This document shows positions 18,470 through 29,533 of a DNA stretch of 56,501 bases, in pieces. The stretch's first letter is position 1. Every line of letters begins with the position of its first letter. The stretch covers positions 1-56,501 of the forward strand of contig VCMS01000411.1 of the NCBI GenBank assembly GCA_022539475.1, written 5' to 3'. The stretch is from Gracilaria domingensis. Its lineage: Eukaryota; Rhodophyta; Florideophyceae; Gracilariales; Gracilariaceae. The translations under genes and the position numbers were made by a program. Below the pieces are notes generated by a model that was not told the DNA's origin, ran no database searches, and was given only the letters and a program-made list of their open reading frames with translations.

Positions 18470-21400
18470 TTGACGTCGAACTTGACTGTCGCACGACCTC
18501 CTTCTCCCCTCGGACGACCTTCTTTTGCCGTCTTTGTCGTCGTTTCTTCTTCATTTCTTCTTCCCATGGTCTACTACTGTACACATAAGAAGCGTGGGTG
18601 CCCATTCGTTACTTGCCGAAGAGTTTTATCTCTGCAACAACATGTTAACCACTGCCCGTTTCGTCTGAAAGACGCGCTGGAAGTCGACAATATGCGGCCC
18701 ATTCGAAGAAGCAAGCGTCTCAAGCTCTCCGCTCCCTCGCCCGCGTCTTCCGAAACGGTCACTGCCCCTTGTCGCCTCCCAGAGCCTCCGGTGTCTGAGG
18801 ACAGCGTTGACCCCACTCCGTGCGCCCCTCCCCTTCCGGACACTCTGCATTGTGTTTCTCCTTCCGCGGGTCTCGCGGCATTAGAGCGAGAACACGGAAG
18901 CAGTTCCCGCCCAGTGCCTTCTGAGGAGGCCCTCGGTGATTTGCATATGGATTATCTAACGGTTTGTCTGGCTTCAGTAGCTTCCAATCTTGGTCATCGT
19001 GAAGCAGACGAGCTAATTGGGCTACTTCGGGACCCACGATTCTCGCAAAAGCGATTCAACGAGACCATAACAAGTTTCAAGCGCTGTACAGAACTGAAGA
19101 ACGCCATTTTCGAACGATACGCCTTAAAAGACGGTTTCAATCGAAGAACTGTCTCGTCAGAAAGATGTGAGTTCAGCGCCACCCTCTCCACGAGAGACCC
19201 CGTTCAGACACTTGTGAAACAGCTCCAGTTGGCTAACAACGAAACCACCTTCTTCCACCCTATACCTCAGACCCACTCCATGAAAATATCTCACCCCATG
19301 TCCGGCTCTCTCGCAAGAGACGTCGCCCCAAAACTTAAGAAAATGGTGATGGGTTCTTTGGATAGTAGAATAGTGTGGTACTCCCAAGAAATAAGTTACA
19401 GTGAATCTTTCGTAGGTCTTCTGCAGGTATACACCGATAAGTCATCAACAACTCTAAAGCAAACATCGGTTACCGCCTATCCTCTTCACCTCATATTTCT
19501 CAACTTCTCCCACGAGCTCCGCCGTAAGTGCATCCATGACGACCTCACAGTAGTGGCATAATTTCCTACCACACTAATCGAGGTTTCCTCATCTGAAGCA
19601 GACGCAATGCCAATCGTTTCTAGCAAGTCTCTACGCGAGTCCAGGATGCAAATCCTTCAAGAATCTCTTCGTCAAGTCCTGGAGCCCATTCTAAATCTCA
19701 CGCAGAAAGTTTTCAGTTCATCGGCTACGACAAACGAATTCGAGTGTGCCATCCTCTGCTTCCAAGTTATTGTGCGGATATTCCTGAGGCTAAGGACATT
19801 CTGTCCCTTCTTCATGGGACCAAGACGGAAAGCCCGTGTCATAGATGCAAAGCCACTCGCTCATTTTTATGCAGTCCTGTTCCCACCTCATTCAAATGAC
19901 GTTCTCAAAGGCACACGAAAAGCATCCGAAAGACATACACAGCTATCTTGCAACATGCAGAAAAAGACGAGGCGGAAAGACGTCCACGTCGTGCGAGGGA
20001 GAGGAGATCTCAAGCGGATACTCTGGTGCGTTCAAATTCCATATCTCTCATTCCTTCGTTCCTCGAAACCTCCGTAACCCTTGGAATGATCTCGGGATTG
20101 TCTCCATACAGTCTGTTCTCACTCAAACCGTTACAAAACTTGCATCTTGGCATCTCGAAGCTGATAAAAACAGCCACAATCGAGAGACTGCAGTCAGACA
20201 CCCTGTGCACCACAATAGGAACATCTGCATCGCGTTCATCTCGAACGATACGCACCCAAATCCTCAACCATGCGAACGCAATTCTAGCTTCTATAGAACG
20301 CGATTCTCCTGCCAAAGGTTTACATATCGATTTCTCCACGCAGGAGAAAGGCAAATCTTTGAATGGCATCTTCACGAAAGACGGTCTCCGTGGAAAGCTG
20401 GAGGCCAAAAACTACAAAGCACTTGACATGGTCGTCCCCTTCATAGGAGCATTTTTTGACATATGCTGTGGAGAACAGGACGTTGCCCCAATCACAACCG
20501 TTTTCTCTCAGTACTCAGACTTGCTTTCGACCTTATTCAGATACAATCGTGACCCGTATTAGACTGAAAGCTTTCTCCTGTGTCTTAGTTCGGAGGTTGA
20601 AGCCTTCAAGCGTTCCGCAACAAAGACCCTGGCAGATTTTCATCCCTCCAGACTGGGAATTTTGAAGTTTCATCTTCTCAATCATCTCGTGGACGCTATT
20701 CGCCGTCTGGGAAGTATCAAGTACTACGACGCAGGCATATACGGACATGCACACCTGCTATTTAAGAGACACTACAAAAAGACGTCCAGAAGAACAGCAA
20801 CGGCTGCGGAGGAGACTATTCGCTCCATTGAGCACGGACATGTTAGAAAGCAATGGCATGGCAATACTCCTTACCAGCTTAATCCAGGTTTACCAGGAAC
20901 TTCCACACAGCCCCCTCGATTTGCAATGAGAGGGCGTTCTTTCACTTTACGAGCTCTTCAACATTGTGTTTCAAGTATTTCCAGTTCAAAAACATGGACT
21001 GCTGTTAGAGAGATGTTCTCAAGTACGGACACAAGGTGGATTCTTGACCAAATTTGTGAACAGGCCCTTCCTCCTTTCCTCAGTCTCGTGAAAGAAACAC
21101 TGAATGAGCACTCTATTACATACTTTCCAGAAAAGAAAAGGATAACTCTGGTGAATTCGGCCCTCGTGAAAGGCGGTTTCGTTCCGACTCTTGAACACTT
21201 CGATTCGTCTTCTAAGGCACTTAAGCTAGAATGACCCAAATACCACATCATCCAACGAGTCTTCGCTTCTCCAGCATTTGGTCCCAGTAGAAAGCCGAAT
21301 TTTTTCACTGTATTGGTAAGCGGAGAAGATTCAGAGGCTTGGGTTGCCCAGGTAGTCGCTCTGATTCGAATATCTCTCCTTGATTCTGCACTTACCGCAC

Positions 21401-21744
21401 CGGAGGTGGCATTCGTCCGGTATTTCGAGGTTTTACCCCCCGCAACAAACATCGACCACATATTGAAATGCATATCTTTACGGTGGGCTACAAACGATGA
21501 AAAGAACCACACTCTTCCGTTCCCTCGTCATTCCAAAACGGAGACTATCATAGAGTTAACTCCTTGGTATGGGATGGTTCCGGCTTCTGCACTACAGGGA
21601 ACTGTCTATGCTGTTCGCTCAAACTACCCTGCTCCACCTTTTTTTCCTGCAATTAAATGGTTTAAACATCGATTCTACATCAATCGATTCTATCATGATT
21701 CAGATGAAGGACCAACTGAGCACATTGATTTTGTACAGCCTTAA
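18470..21744 (+). pseudogene. Plavaka/CACTA-like (Tnp2-related) DDE transposase, frameshifted
   Basis: Successive plus-strand frames (18470-19561, 19607-20077, 19948-20562, 20662-21234, 21313-21744) read as one transposase. The N-terminus has a Cys/His finger (CPFVTCRRVLSLQQHVNHC). The core has FVGLLQVYTD, then a YPLHLIFLNFSHELRRK block, like the Plavaka D-x-T...YP...N-x-P-x-x-RRK region. A SLKPLQNLHLGISKLIK block follows. Near the C-terminus come KFHLLNHLVDAIRRLG and a GHAHLLFKRHYK block, typical of this group. At least four frameshifts or stops make it inactive. KDZ transposases share part of this look and are the alternative. The palindromes at 17.8-18.2 kb precede it. Confidence 0.65.
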
Positions 21745-21920
21745 ACATTAAGGGATCAATCCTCTACATGTTCACCTTGTGGTGCCTTTCCTTGTGATCC
21801 TGTGCTACTTCCGAAATCGTTCATGTCCATTTTCTTCAACTCCATATCCCTTTCCTTGCATTCACCAACGAAACAATCGCTAATAGAGCTCAATCTTCGG
21901 CTCACACTGCCAATAAAAAA

Positions 21921-24108
21921 TTATTCTTTCACAGTGAGGTAAAGTCTTCCGTTCGACGGCATTCGATATCCAAATGTAGCCTCTCTCACTTCATTACCAA
22001 GAACCTTAGTGCAATCTTCCGTTATCGTTCCATAATTATGAAACTCGGTGGAAATGGTCCTCAAGACACGTTGCCTAACATCCCCCAGAACATTCTTTAA
22101 ACACAGAGGTAGCAGTTGGGCAAACTTCTTTGTAAACAGTTTCTTTCTCTGGCCACCCCTTGATACATCCGTACTTAGAAGGCTCACAACCGTCAACACC
22201 CAAGCGTCCAAACGTGCGAGCAACAGTATTGTGCCATCTAAAAAGGTGCCCGTATCCTTGTCTTCCACATCATACTCAATAAACTCCTTCAGTACTTGTA
22301 CCCCCACACGATTTCGGAAGAACAAGTCTTGATCTTCCGTCGGCATATCCTCCAGATTGTCCGCATTGGAGTACTTTAGAGGAACAAATGGGGCTTTTCT
22401 CCACCATGAAGTGTTCGGTACACCATTTTCGTCGAGACGCAGTATGCTCTCCTGCGCTTCCTTCAACTGCATTGTGAGTTCGTCAGCATTCTCTTCTACC
22501 AGCTTTGTTCTTCTCCAAATCAGATCGTACCCCAGGAGCAGAAATAGTTTATCCCTCGTATTTCTTTTCCGAACGCCCACGACGTCACTCATGGTCTGCC
22601 GCATTCTCTGCCTAAGGCACATATCTGCACAAAGCTCCACTATACACCTGTCGGTAAGAGATGCTTTTCTAATACCTTCCCAGCTCAACTCCTTCAACTC
22701 GCTTCAACCATTTTCTTCAGCAAAGCATCTGGCCCCCCCTCTACCGACGGTGTGAACATGCCAAAACTGCCCAAGAGCTCCACGGGGTTTTTAGGAACCA
22801 TGTATGACCCACCTTCCTCCGGCTCAATAAGCCCTTCGCCACTCTCAGTTTCGTCTTCCACCTTCTCGGCACGGTTACCCCAATTTCAGGTGAGCGACTC
22901 ACCTTCGAGTAACAGATCACTTGTTTCTCTCATTTCCCACGTCAGCATGTTGCGATACACTGCTCGAGAAACCCCTCGAAACTCGTCGCGCAGCTCAATT
23001 TTATGCTTCTTTCGACCTGTCTGCCCAGGTTCACCAGCACGTGTACTCCTATCTCCATCCTGTTTCAGTGCCCCCCTCAGCCCTTCAATGACTAGATCCT
23101 TCTCCTCAAGCCTCTTTTATAAAGCCGTACTCTGCTCTTGGGCGACCTTCACTAGAATGCCCGGAACCATCAAGTCCTCTTGTAGCGTCTTAACCTTTTC
23201 TTTCAAGCAATTCAGTTCATTTAAAAGATCACGTCTGTTCATAGAGGTGGAACTCATACCAGTGTGGATATCTTCCGGTATTTCCCTAGCCTCTTCGGCG
23301 ACAGGCCCCGGTAATGCCGCAGGATTCGGTGTTATTTCGTTATCGGAACTATCCTCATGTGCCATACCCTTAGACACGAGAAGCTGCAGGCGTTCTGTGT
23401 CCACCCTTGGCACGGCTCCGAGCTCCAACTCCCGTGTCTGTCCTCCTCCATGGAATCGTACATCAGATGAATTGAGCCTTGTACGAGCTGCAACGGCCCC
23501 GGTTCTAGAAAGAGGGGAAGGTCGATTAGTAACTCGCCTATCAGTCTTCTCTCGATTTCTTATTGTCTTTCTCCCTTGTCGGGACCCATTTCGAGGCATA
23601 ATACGATTCATAGCGGCCCGAGTTCTAGAAGAAAGGGAGGGACGTGACGATCTTAATATACTAGGGCTCTCACGACTTCTCGTCATTGTCCCTTGTTGTC
23701 CAGATCCACTGGGCGGCGTAACCCGCGCCCCAGTAGCTCCTGTTTTGGTGTCATACGAACCTCTTCAGTTCCTGTTGTCATGCCCTCCTGTCTTGACCCG
23801 CTCGGCCGAGTTACCTCATCTTCTTGGGGAGCAGAGACAGATGCACGATTTGCATTTTCGGCAGTTGACGGCACGACATCGTTCGCTGATCCACGAATTC
23901 TTGACGCAATCCCTGGAGGTACTCCGCGGCGAGATAGGCGAGAAAGTACTGTAGAAGAACGCCCACTGACTGTCTCCTTCGTCGAGGACGACTTCCGTTT
24001 AGGAAGTGTGGTGCTTGTAGCCTGTTTCGTATCACCCGATACTCTTCTCTTCTTCTGTCCACTGTTGTTCCGCTGCGTACTATTTCGCTTTCTCCGCGTT
24101 ATACCCAT
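21921..24108 (-). pseudogene. Coiled-coil protein convergent with the transposase, in-frame stop
   Basis: Starts MGITRRKRNSTQRNNSG at 24108: a basic, Ser/Thr/Arg-rich N-terminal third. A frame change near 23685 leads to a region with a leucine coil (LNELNCLKEKVKTLQEDL). One TAA (23116-23118) follows, after which the same frame continues (KRLEEKDLVIEGLRGALK). Another shift near 22.7 kb leads to a 258-codon globular end (SWEGIRKASLTDRCIVEL to 21921). No family recognised. It ends tail to tail with the transposase; CACTA elements often encode a second DNA-binding protein, so an accessory role in transposition is possible but unproven. The 400-codon plus-strand frame over it is a shadow. Confidence 0.45.
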
Positions 24109-24488
24109 GTTGTGGAGATAAACGGGGTAATGAAACGAACTTGTTGAGGGGGGGAGGGGGTGGGGGGGGGGCTACATGGTTCAGATATTCCTGGAGACTC
24201 CGCAGTTCCTGCTTTTTAGGAATTTGAGGTGCCCAATGGGTCGCAAATTTCGTCCTTACAAATAGATGAAGAGCTCCAGTGTACATGTACAAGGCGTATT
24301 GCAGGCAGCTGCAACATTCAAGGACATATTTACTTTCTATTCGGTACTGCACTCATCTATTGCTCCAATGTCCGAGCCCAGTCTCAGGCGTACTGCTCTC
24401 CGTAGTTGAAATACAACTCTTCGCCTCTCTCAATATCTCTTACTGCTCTACAACGAAGTAGAGCATAGTTAGAAAGGTCGGACTTAAA
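24109..24488. other. Spacer with G tract and short hairpin
   Basis: Contains a G-rich run at about 24145-24172, able to form a quadruplex. A compact hairpin GCTCTAC-aacgaa-GTAGAGC lies at about 24444-24463, 3' of the SET gene. No gene seen. Confidence 0.4.
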
Positions 24489-25341
24489 CTATATCACGGA
24501 CTTCACTTCCACCATCTGCACATTGGCACTTCGAGTTCTGTTAGACCGGGGCTGCGATAAATCTGGATCCCCAGCACGATATCCGGCGTCTTTAATGTAG
24601 CCCCCGATACAAAAAGGCGCCGGGACAATGTAGACTTCGCTCTCCTTTCTATCCTGAGCCTGTCCTGGTCTGTTCCTCAGGTGCAGAAACTCCGAACCAG
24701 TCACAGTGACCATCATAGAAAACAACTTGTACCGCATAGGAGTTGCTCTGAGACAGCTACTTCCATACGTTAAGTGTCTTTCCTTCCGGTTCGTCAGATC
24801 CTTGTATACCAAAGTTCCATAAAAATGACAGATAGTTTCCCCAGCCAATATTTTATGTTCCGTGAACACCCCCATACCAGCACGGGGATGTCGAATCTTG
24901 GAAGATGCTACATGTAAGCGATAGCGATTGGCTTCAACAGTCAACAGCATATGCATATCCATTAGATTCAGAGCTCCTCGGTACTTCTCGTCCCAAAGAT
25001 CTACAGTATGCTGTCCATACTTGTCGACAAACTCTCAGTCTTTCCAGTATCTCCGTAGGAACTGGGTAATATGTGCAGGCATCACTTGGTACTGGGGGTA
25101 TCCAAATGGAGTTAGTGGCCTCCTCAAATATCTTCCTTGCCTCCGGGATATCCTTATAGTTCTCGGCGCAGAACTCTATTAGCCCTCTAAACCCCACGTT
25201 CCGTGGCCAATCAGGGCCTCCATCGCTGTTTGCCAAAGCATCGCGAAGAACCAAGAAAAGTCTGACAGATGTATGGAACGCCGGAGGTGGAGCCCTCATG
25301 TCGATAGGATGTATCTCCTCTCCATCATCGGTGGAATCCAT
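24489..25341 (-). pseudogene. SET-domain-like protein, one frameshift
   Basis: MDSTDDGEEIHPIDMRAPPP starts at 25341. The first 100 residues are helical (GLIEFCAENYKDIPEARKIF), then a one-base shift at about 25034 moves to the frame reading YGQHTVDLWDEKYRG and onward to 24489. A RAGMGVFTEHKILAGETI segment with following CHFYGTLV matches the first strands of SET domains (G-x-G-V-F ... GE-I ... Y-x-G). The end has PFCIGGYIKDAGYRAGDPD and NRTRSANVQ, reminiscent of SET post-insert strands, but the NHS/ELxxDY cores are not clear. Lysine methylation is possible; the missing motifs make activity doubtful. Divergent from the ParB gene across the large inverted repeat. Confidence 0.5.
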
Positions 25342-25369
25342 CGCTTCAGCGCAAACAACGGAGGCGAGC

Positions 25370-25378
25370 CTTTATATG
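25370..25378 (-). promoter_or_regulatory. TATA box in left inverted-repeat arm, facing SET gene
   Basis: CATATAAAG on the minus strand, within the outer arm of the 2.1-kb inverted repeat. It lies only about 29 bases before the first ATG at 25341, so the leader would be nearly absent or the used start is a later ATG. Confidence 0.5.
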
Positions 25379-26069
25379 GCGACTTACGCTGGGCACCCCC
25401 GCTTTCGGCAGCTCCTCCCAGCGCACTGCCAGTCTCGTCCGTGTCCGTGTCCGCTCGCTTCTGAGGTCGGTGTCCGTGCCGCTTTGAGCGAGTGTGATAG
25501 CGTCGCGCGTCGGCCACGTCGCGATTCGGAGCAAATGCAAAAGGTCGCGTATTGCGCTAATAGTCGCGGATCAAGTGGGTGTGAAGCGCTAGTTTTGTCC
25601 AGTTTGATATATGTGCACGGCGTGTGTAGCGAAATCACTGCCGCAAGTGCCGGGAGGAGTGTTTTGGGAGGTCTCCGGAGGGTGCCAGAATGTGGCCAGA
25701 ACGTGCCCGCGGGCGGGGGGGTGGGGGGGTCGGTCGTGTTAGGGTAGGTACCCTAACACGACCGGATCCCCCCGCCCGCGGGCATAAAATCGCACATTTT
25801 TCAAAAAATCGCCCAAAACGTGCCCGAGGGCGGGGGGTCCGGTCGTGTTAGGGTACCGACCCTAACACGACCGACCCCCCCCCCCCCCCCCCGCCCCGCC
25901 CCGCCCGCGGGCACGTTTTGGGCACATTCTGACACCCTCCCAGGACCTCCCAAAACATAGCCCCCGGCACTTCCGGCACACACCGGGTCACCTCAATGCA
26001 ACAACGTATCTTCTCCACCCTCCAGACACTCTCTAATTTCCACGCGCACCACACCTACTCTAGAAAAGA

Positions 26070-26735
26070 GCATGGTGTCGAGTGTCAATGATGTGGGGGA
26101 CTCTATGAATTTTGCGCCGTGTTCGACGACGGGGGCTGGTATACTGGATGCACCGCCGATGGCCCGGCGGCCGCCTCTGGCGCAGCAATACTTAAGAGCG
26201 CCATCGATAGCAATCTTTTGTAGTCTAGTGGTAAGCTATGAAACAACTTATAACTATCAGTAAACTAATCTTTACGCCAGTCATCGACTGTGGACGACGC
26301 AATTCCATCCCAGAGCTGTAAGTTCGTTACGCGCATGCAGCCCATCGGAGGCCCACCGCTGTGCTCGCCAGCGACCGCGCGCAAGAACAGTCTCACTCCG
26401 AACCCACGACACCCACCACTGCTGACACCAGGATGTGAAGGGCGTTGCGAACGCGCTTCACACCCTTCCGTACTGCTCTCCCTCTCCTCTTATCACCTTT
26501 GTGCCACAAACACAAAGCTTCACAAGTCGTAGCCTCTATCACAGCCTCGCCTGCTCCCGGAGATTCTGTGGTAGGACACCTCCCTCGCGCGCTCCCCGGT
26601 CAAGTGCCATGTTGCATATTTGCAACTGCCTGGCGCATATACTACCGCAGCGTGTAGAACAGGTGGGAACCACTAAATAGTACAGATTCGGTCACTGATT
26701 CAGTGAAATGTAGCACCTTGGAAGGGAGATAGTGG
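26070..26735. other. Unique centre of the inverted repeat
   Basis: About 660 bases not repeated elsewhere. Short frames (63 and 80 codons) are present but show no family features. Nothing else supportable. Confidence 0.35.
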
Positions 26736-27427
26736 TCGCAGAGAGAGTAGGTGCGGTGCGCGTGGAAATTAGGGAGCTTTTGAAGGATGGAGAAGACGCG
26801 TTGTTGCATTGAGGTGACGCGGTGGGCGTCGGAAGTGCCGGGGGGTATGTTTTGGGAGGTCCGGGGAAGGAGCCAAAATGTGGCCAGGACGTGCCCACGG
26901 GCGGAGGGGGGGGGAAGGTCGGTCGTGTTAGGGTAGGTACCCCAACACGACCGGACCCCCGCGCCTGCGGGCATGTTTTGGGCGATTCTTTGAAAAATGT
27001 GCGATTTTATGCCCTCGGGTGGGGGGGTCCGGTCGTGTCAGGGTACCCACCGTAACACGACCGACCGCCCCCGCCCGCGGGCACGTTCTGGCCACATTCT
27101 GGCGCCTTCCCGGGACCTCCCAAAACACGCCCCCGCGCAGTTATTTCGATACACCCGGCCACCGGTACGTTGGCGCCGCTGTCCACGTGTATTGGCGGGA
27201 GTAGGCTGTACAAGAATGTGAATGAGTGTACTCTTGATTACTATGCAAATCATTTGAAGAGCACGATTAGAGAGCGCCACCATTTCTCGCGTAAGTCATC
27301 ATTGCGCGTACTTCACGACTCTAAAGCGTACAATCAGCGTACGAGCGGCCACGGACAGGACACGGAAGAGACTGGCAGTGCGCTGGGAGGAGCTGCCGAA
27401 AGCGGGGGTGCCCAGCGTAAGTCGCCA

Positions 27428-27436
27428 TATATAAAG
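27428..27436 (+). promoter_or_regulatory. TATA box in right inverted-repeat arm, facing ParB gene
   Basis: TATATAAAG, the mirror of the box at 25370-25378. Transcription would begin near 27460. A six-codon upstream frame (27481) precedes the ATG at 27512. Confidence 0.55.
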
Positions 27437-27511
27437 GCTCGCCTCCGTTGTTGTATCGTCCAGAGCGAGCGTATTGTTGATATGAACCTTTCACTGCAAT
27501 AGCTGTTCAAC

Positions 27512-28114
27512 ATGAAGCCAACTCGTGATCGAAAGCGTACTCAAAGCGTGACTCCTCTCATACGGCGGAGCACTGGATCATTGCAAGGTGGAACGTGGGT
27601 TTCTCTGCAGATGGATATTGAGAATGAAGGAAAGGTGATAGTCGGGGAAGCGTTGTTGCACGGAATTGGAAGTGTTCTACGCCGCAAGTTGAACGGGAAG
27701 CAATTGGACCCAGGTCTTGTGGTGGTTCTTAATATTCTCATCAGTCGAAGCGGCTAGACATTCTACCCTTACCGGGCGGAGGGCCTGGATCTTCCACAAT
27801 AAATCCATGATCTCCGGACGGCCGCTCCTTGGGATGAGAAAATGATGGAACCGGTGGCAGCCAGCATTCCGGCGTCCATGCGACGAACGGTGAGCGCTAT
27901 GAGTGAGGTGATGACGCCGACAAGCCGCACGGAGCCAATTCGAAGTTAATCAACACCGAGAGGTAGCGCGTCCGTAACACCTCCGCGGGCCGGTCCGTCG
28001 TGTGTTACGAAGCGAACTATAGAGACGAGATCATCCCCAGCTACGAAGCGGAAAGGCCAAACAAAGTCTACCTCCGCTACGGAGCCCACTGCGTCGAAAA
28101 GGGCATCTCCTGCG
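27512..28114 (+). pseudogene. Possible N-terminal part of the ParB-like gene, three in-frame stops
   Basis: An 81-codon frame from MKPTRDRKRTQS ends at TAG (27755-27757). It is in the same frame as the ParB gene. Reading through, two further stops occur (TAA near 27801 and near 27947). Between them is MMEPVAASIPASMRRT, then a Ser/Thr/Pro/Lys-rich stretch (STPRGSASVTPPRAGPS) that runs into the ParB start. Shared frame and matching low-complexity composition suggest one long original N-terminus with nonsense mutations. A small separate gene is the alternative. Confidence 0.4.
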
Positions 28115-29410
28115 ATGAATCAGACCGTCGACACAAGGGGATCTTCTGCGTCGAAACAGACGGTTCAGCAGGGGACGGCTGTGCAAGAGGAGGAAGATGA
28201 GATCATGAAAGGTCCCCTTCCAGACGCGGATGCGCAATCCGCGCAAGGAGCTGGTCCATCTGTACCCCAAACTGCAGCACAAACTGCGGAGCAGCAGGAC
28301 GATGACGTTGTGCTTCTATCCGCAAGAATGGCACGTTCAAGTGTTTCTGGCGAGCGGTCTGGAACACAAGGGACACCTACTCGGAGCAAGACGTACAGAC
28401 GAATTCGTCAGAAGGTACCAAAGGTGAACCTCAATCAGTACCGGATGGTTGTTGTTACTGTTGACATCACTCTGGTGGACACTCCGCCCAATTTACTCCG
28501 TGGTGTAAGTAAACGCCACGTTGAAGCCCTTGTGAAGAGTATGGAGGAGCGGGGGATATTGCAGTCGATAGGTTCTCCAGTGGTGGCCTTACAAGATGCT
28601 ACTACGGGAGAGAGGGATACTGACAAGGGACGCCTAACGAAGAAGTGCTTCATTGTAGATGGTTTGCATCGTCTGAAAGCTATACAATATTTGGCAGCGA
28701 CTGGTGCACCGAAGTGGAAGCGATTAGCCAAGTTTTGGCGTTGCAATCTGCTGATACGAAGAGATGGGAGGCCCATTGGGATGAAGGAATTGTTGTGTGT
28801 TGCTTCGTACCTCAATGAGTCGACGAGTACCATGCGAAGGATGATGTTTGCAGACAAGATACACTATATAGTTAGTGTGGTCGCCATTCTAATTGAAGAT
28901 GTTGAGGGGGTGACGCCGGCAGACGTGGATCCTGCAGAAGTGACAGAAGTGTTGAAGGAGAGCCAACTGATTGGGACTGTGCAAGAGCGTCAGTATCTGA
29001 GATGTGCCAATATCGCCCTGCAACTCATGTCTCGTGAGGGAATGCTGGCCCATTTCGAGGATATGTGTGAGAATGTGAGTGACATAGGTCTCACACATCT
29101 GTCCCATACTCCGCTATATGTTTTGGATCCCGAGGATTTTTCCTTCATTTTTGATTGTCTTCAGATGTTTCTATTGAAGGGAAAGTCGACGAACAAAAAG
29201 CAAAGGAAAAGCTTTGAGGAAGTTCGAGGTTTCTTTTATGATAGAGCAGTGTCTATGTTCCACGCGGCTCGAGCAGTGAGGAATGAACTAAACGAGGAAG
29301 AGTCGATGGAAGTGTTCCTGAAACGCGAAGTCAGTCTTTCTGCTCCATCGAATGAAGATGACGTTGAAGACCCAGCCAAAAATGCAGCTGTGTATCAGTT
29401 CCTTTTATGA
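28115..29410 (+). CDS. ParB/sulfiredoxin-fold protein (unit copy 2)
   Basis: 431 residues. Residues 1-105 are disordered and charged. Around 107-190 is a ParB-like N-terminal fold: a strand (YRMVVVTVDITLVDTPPN), a helix (RHVEALVKSMEERGILQS), and the key box FIVDGLHRLKA at about 179-189, matching the DG-x-HR / GERR-type box of ParB and sulfiredoxin folds. Such folds act in CTP-dependent DNA clamping, as nucleases, or in phage nucleotide modification. The rest (about 230-431) is helical, unlike a known HTH, with an acidic tail (NEEESMEVFL). It is followed after 123 bases by the dioxygenase-like gene on the same strand. A plasmid-like partition, nuclease or DNA-modification role is inference. 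Confidence 0.65.
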   Translation: MNQTVDTRGSSASKQTVQQGTAVQEEEDEIMKGPLPDADAQSAQGAGPSVPQTAAQTAEQQDDDVVLLSARMARSSVSGERSGTQGTPTRSKTYRRIRQKVPKVNLNQYRMVVVTVDITLVDTPPNLLRGVSKRHVEALVKSMEERGILQSIGSPVVALQDATTGERDTDKGRLTKKCFIVDGLHRLKAIQYLAATGAPKWKRLAKFWRCNLLIRRDGRPIGMKELLCVASYLNESTSTMRRMMFADKIHYIVSVVAILIEDVEGVTPADVDPAEVTEVLKESQLIGTVQERQYLRCANIALQLMSREGMLAHFEDMCENVSDIGLTHLSHTPLYVLDPEDFSFIFDCLQMFLLKGKSTNKKQRKSFEEVRGFFYDRAVSMFHAARAVRNELNEEESMEVFLKREVSLSAPSNEDDVEDPAKNAAVYQFLL

Positions 29411-29533
29411 CAGGTTGTGAACTTCAACACATTGCCGCGTGTTCGGAGCAGAACGAACTCAACTAGAACTGCCACGCCTTCCGTTCAGAATCGATTGCGG
29501 ACGATGCTCAAGTAAATTCCGCCCCTCGCACCA

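Larger units (their letters stand above)
25355..27452. repeat. 2.1-kb inverted repeat with four TTAGGG-bearing palindromes
   Basis: Outer arms 25355-25456 and 27345-27452 are inverted copies, including ACAACGGAGGCGAGCC and the TATA box. Inner arms of about 430 bases (25621-26066 and 26737-27155) are also inverted copies; about 180 bases between outer and inner arms differ. Each inner arm holds two 34-base palindromes of the form CGGTCGTGTTAGGG...CCCTAACACGACCG (25731-25764, 25840-25873, 26920-26953, 27030-27063). They are flanked by G- or C-runs, including 16 or more C at about 25876, and one mirrored AT-rich spacer (CATAAAATCGCAC). The centre, 26070-26735, is unique. It could be a divergent promoter, an origin or telomere-like structure, or a foldback transposon. 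Confidence 0.85.

Noticed and set aside
22752..23954. 400-codon plus-strand frame
   Set aside because: Ser/Pro low-complexity shadow of the minus-strand coiled-coil gene, which has a leucine coil and frame continuity over a longer span.
25681..27063. CRISPR-like or telomere array
   Set aside because: Only four TTAGGG-bearing palindromes in mirrored pairs, no tandem telomere repeats and no regular repeat-spacer pattern.
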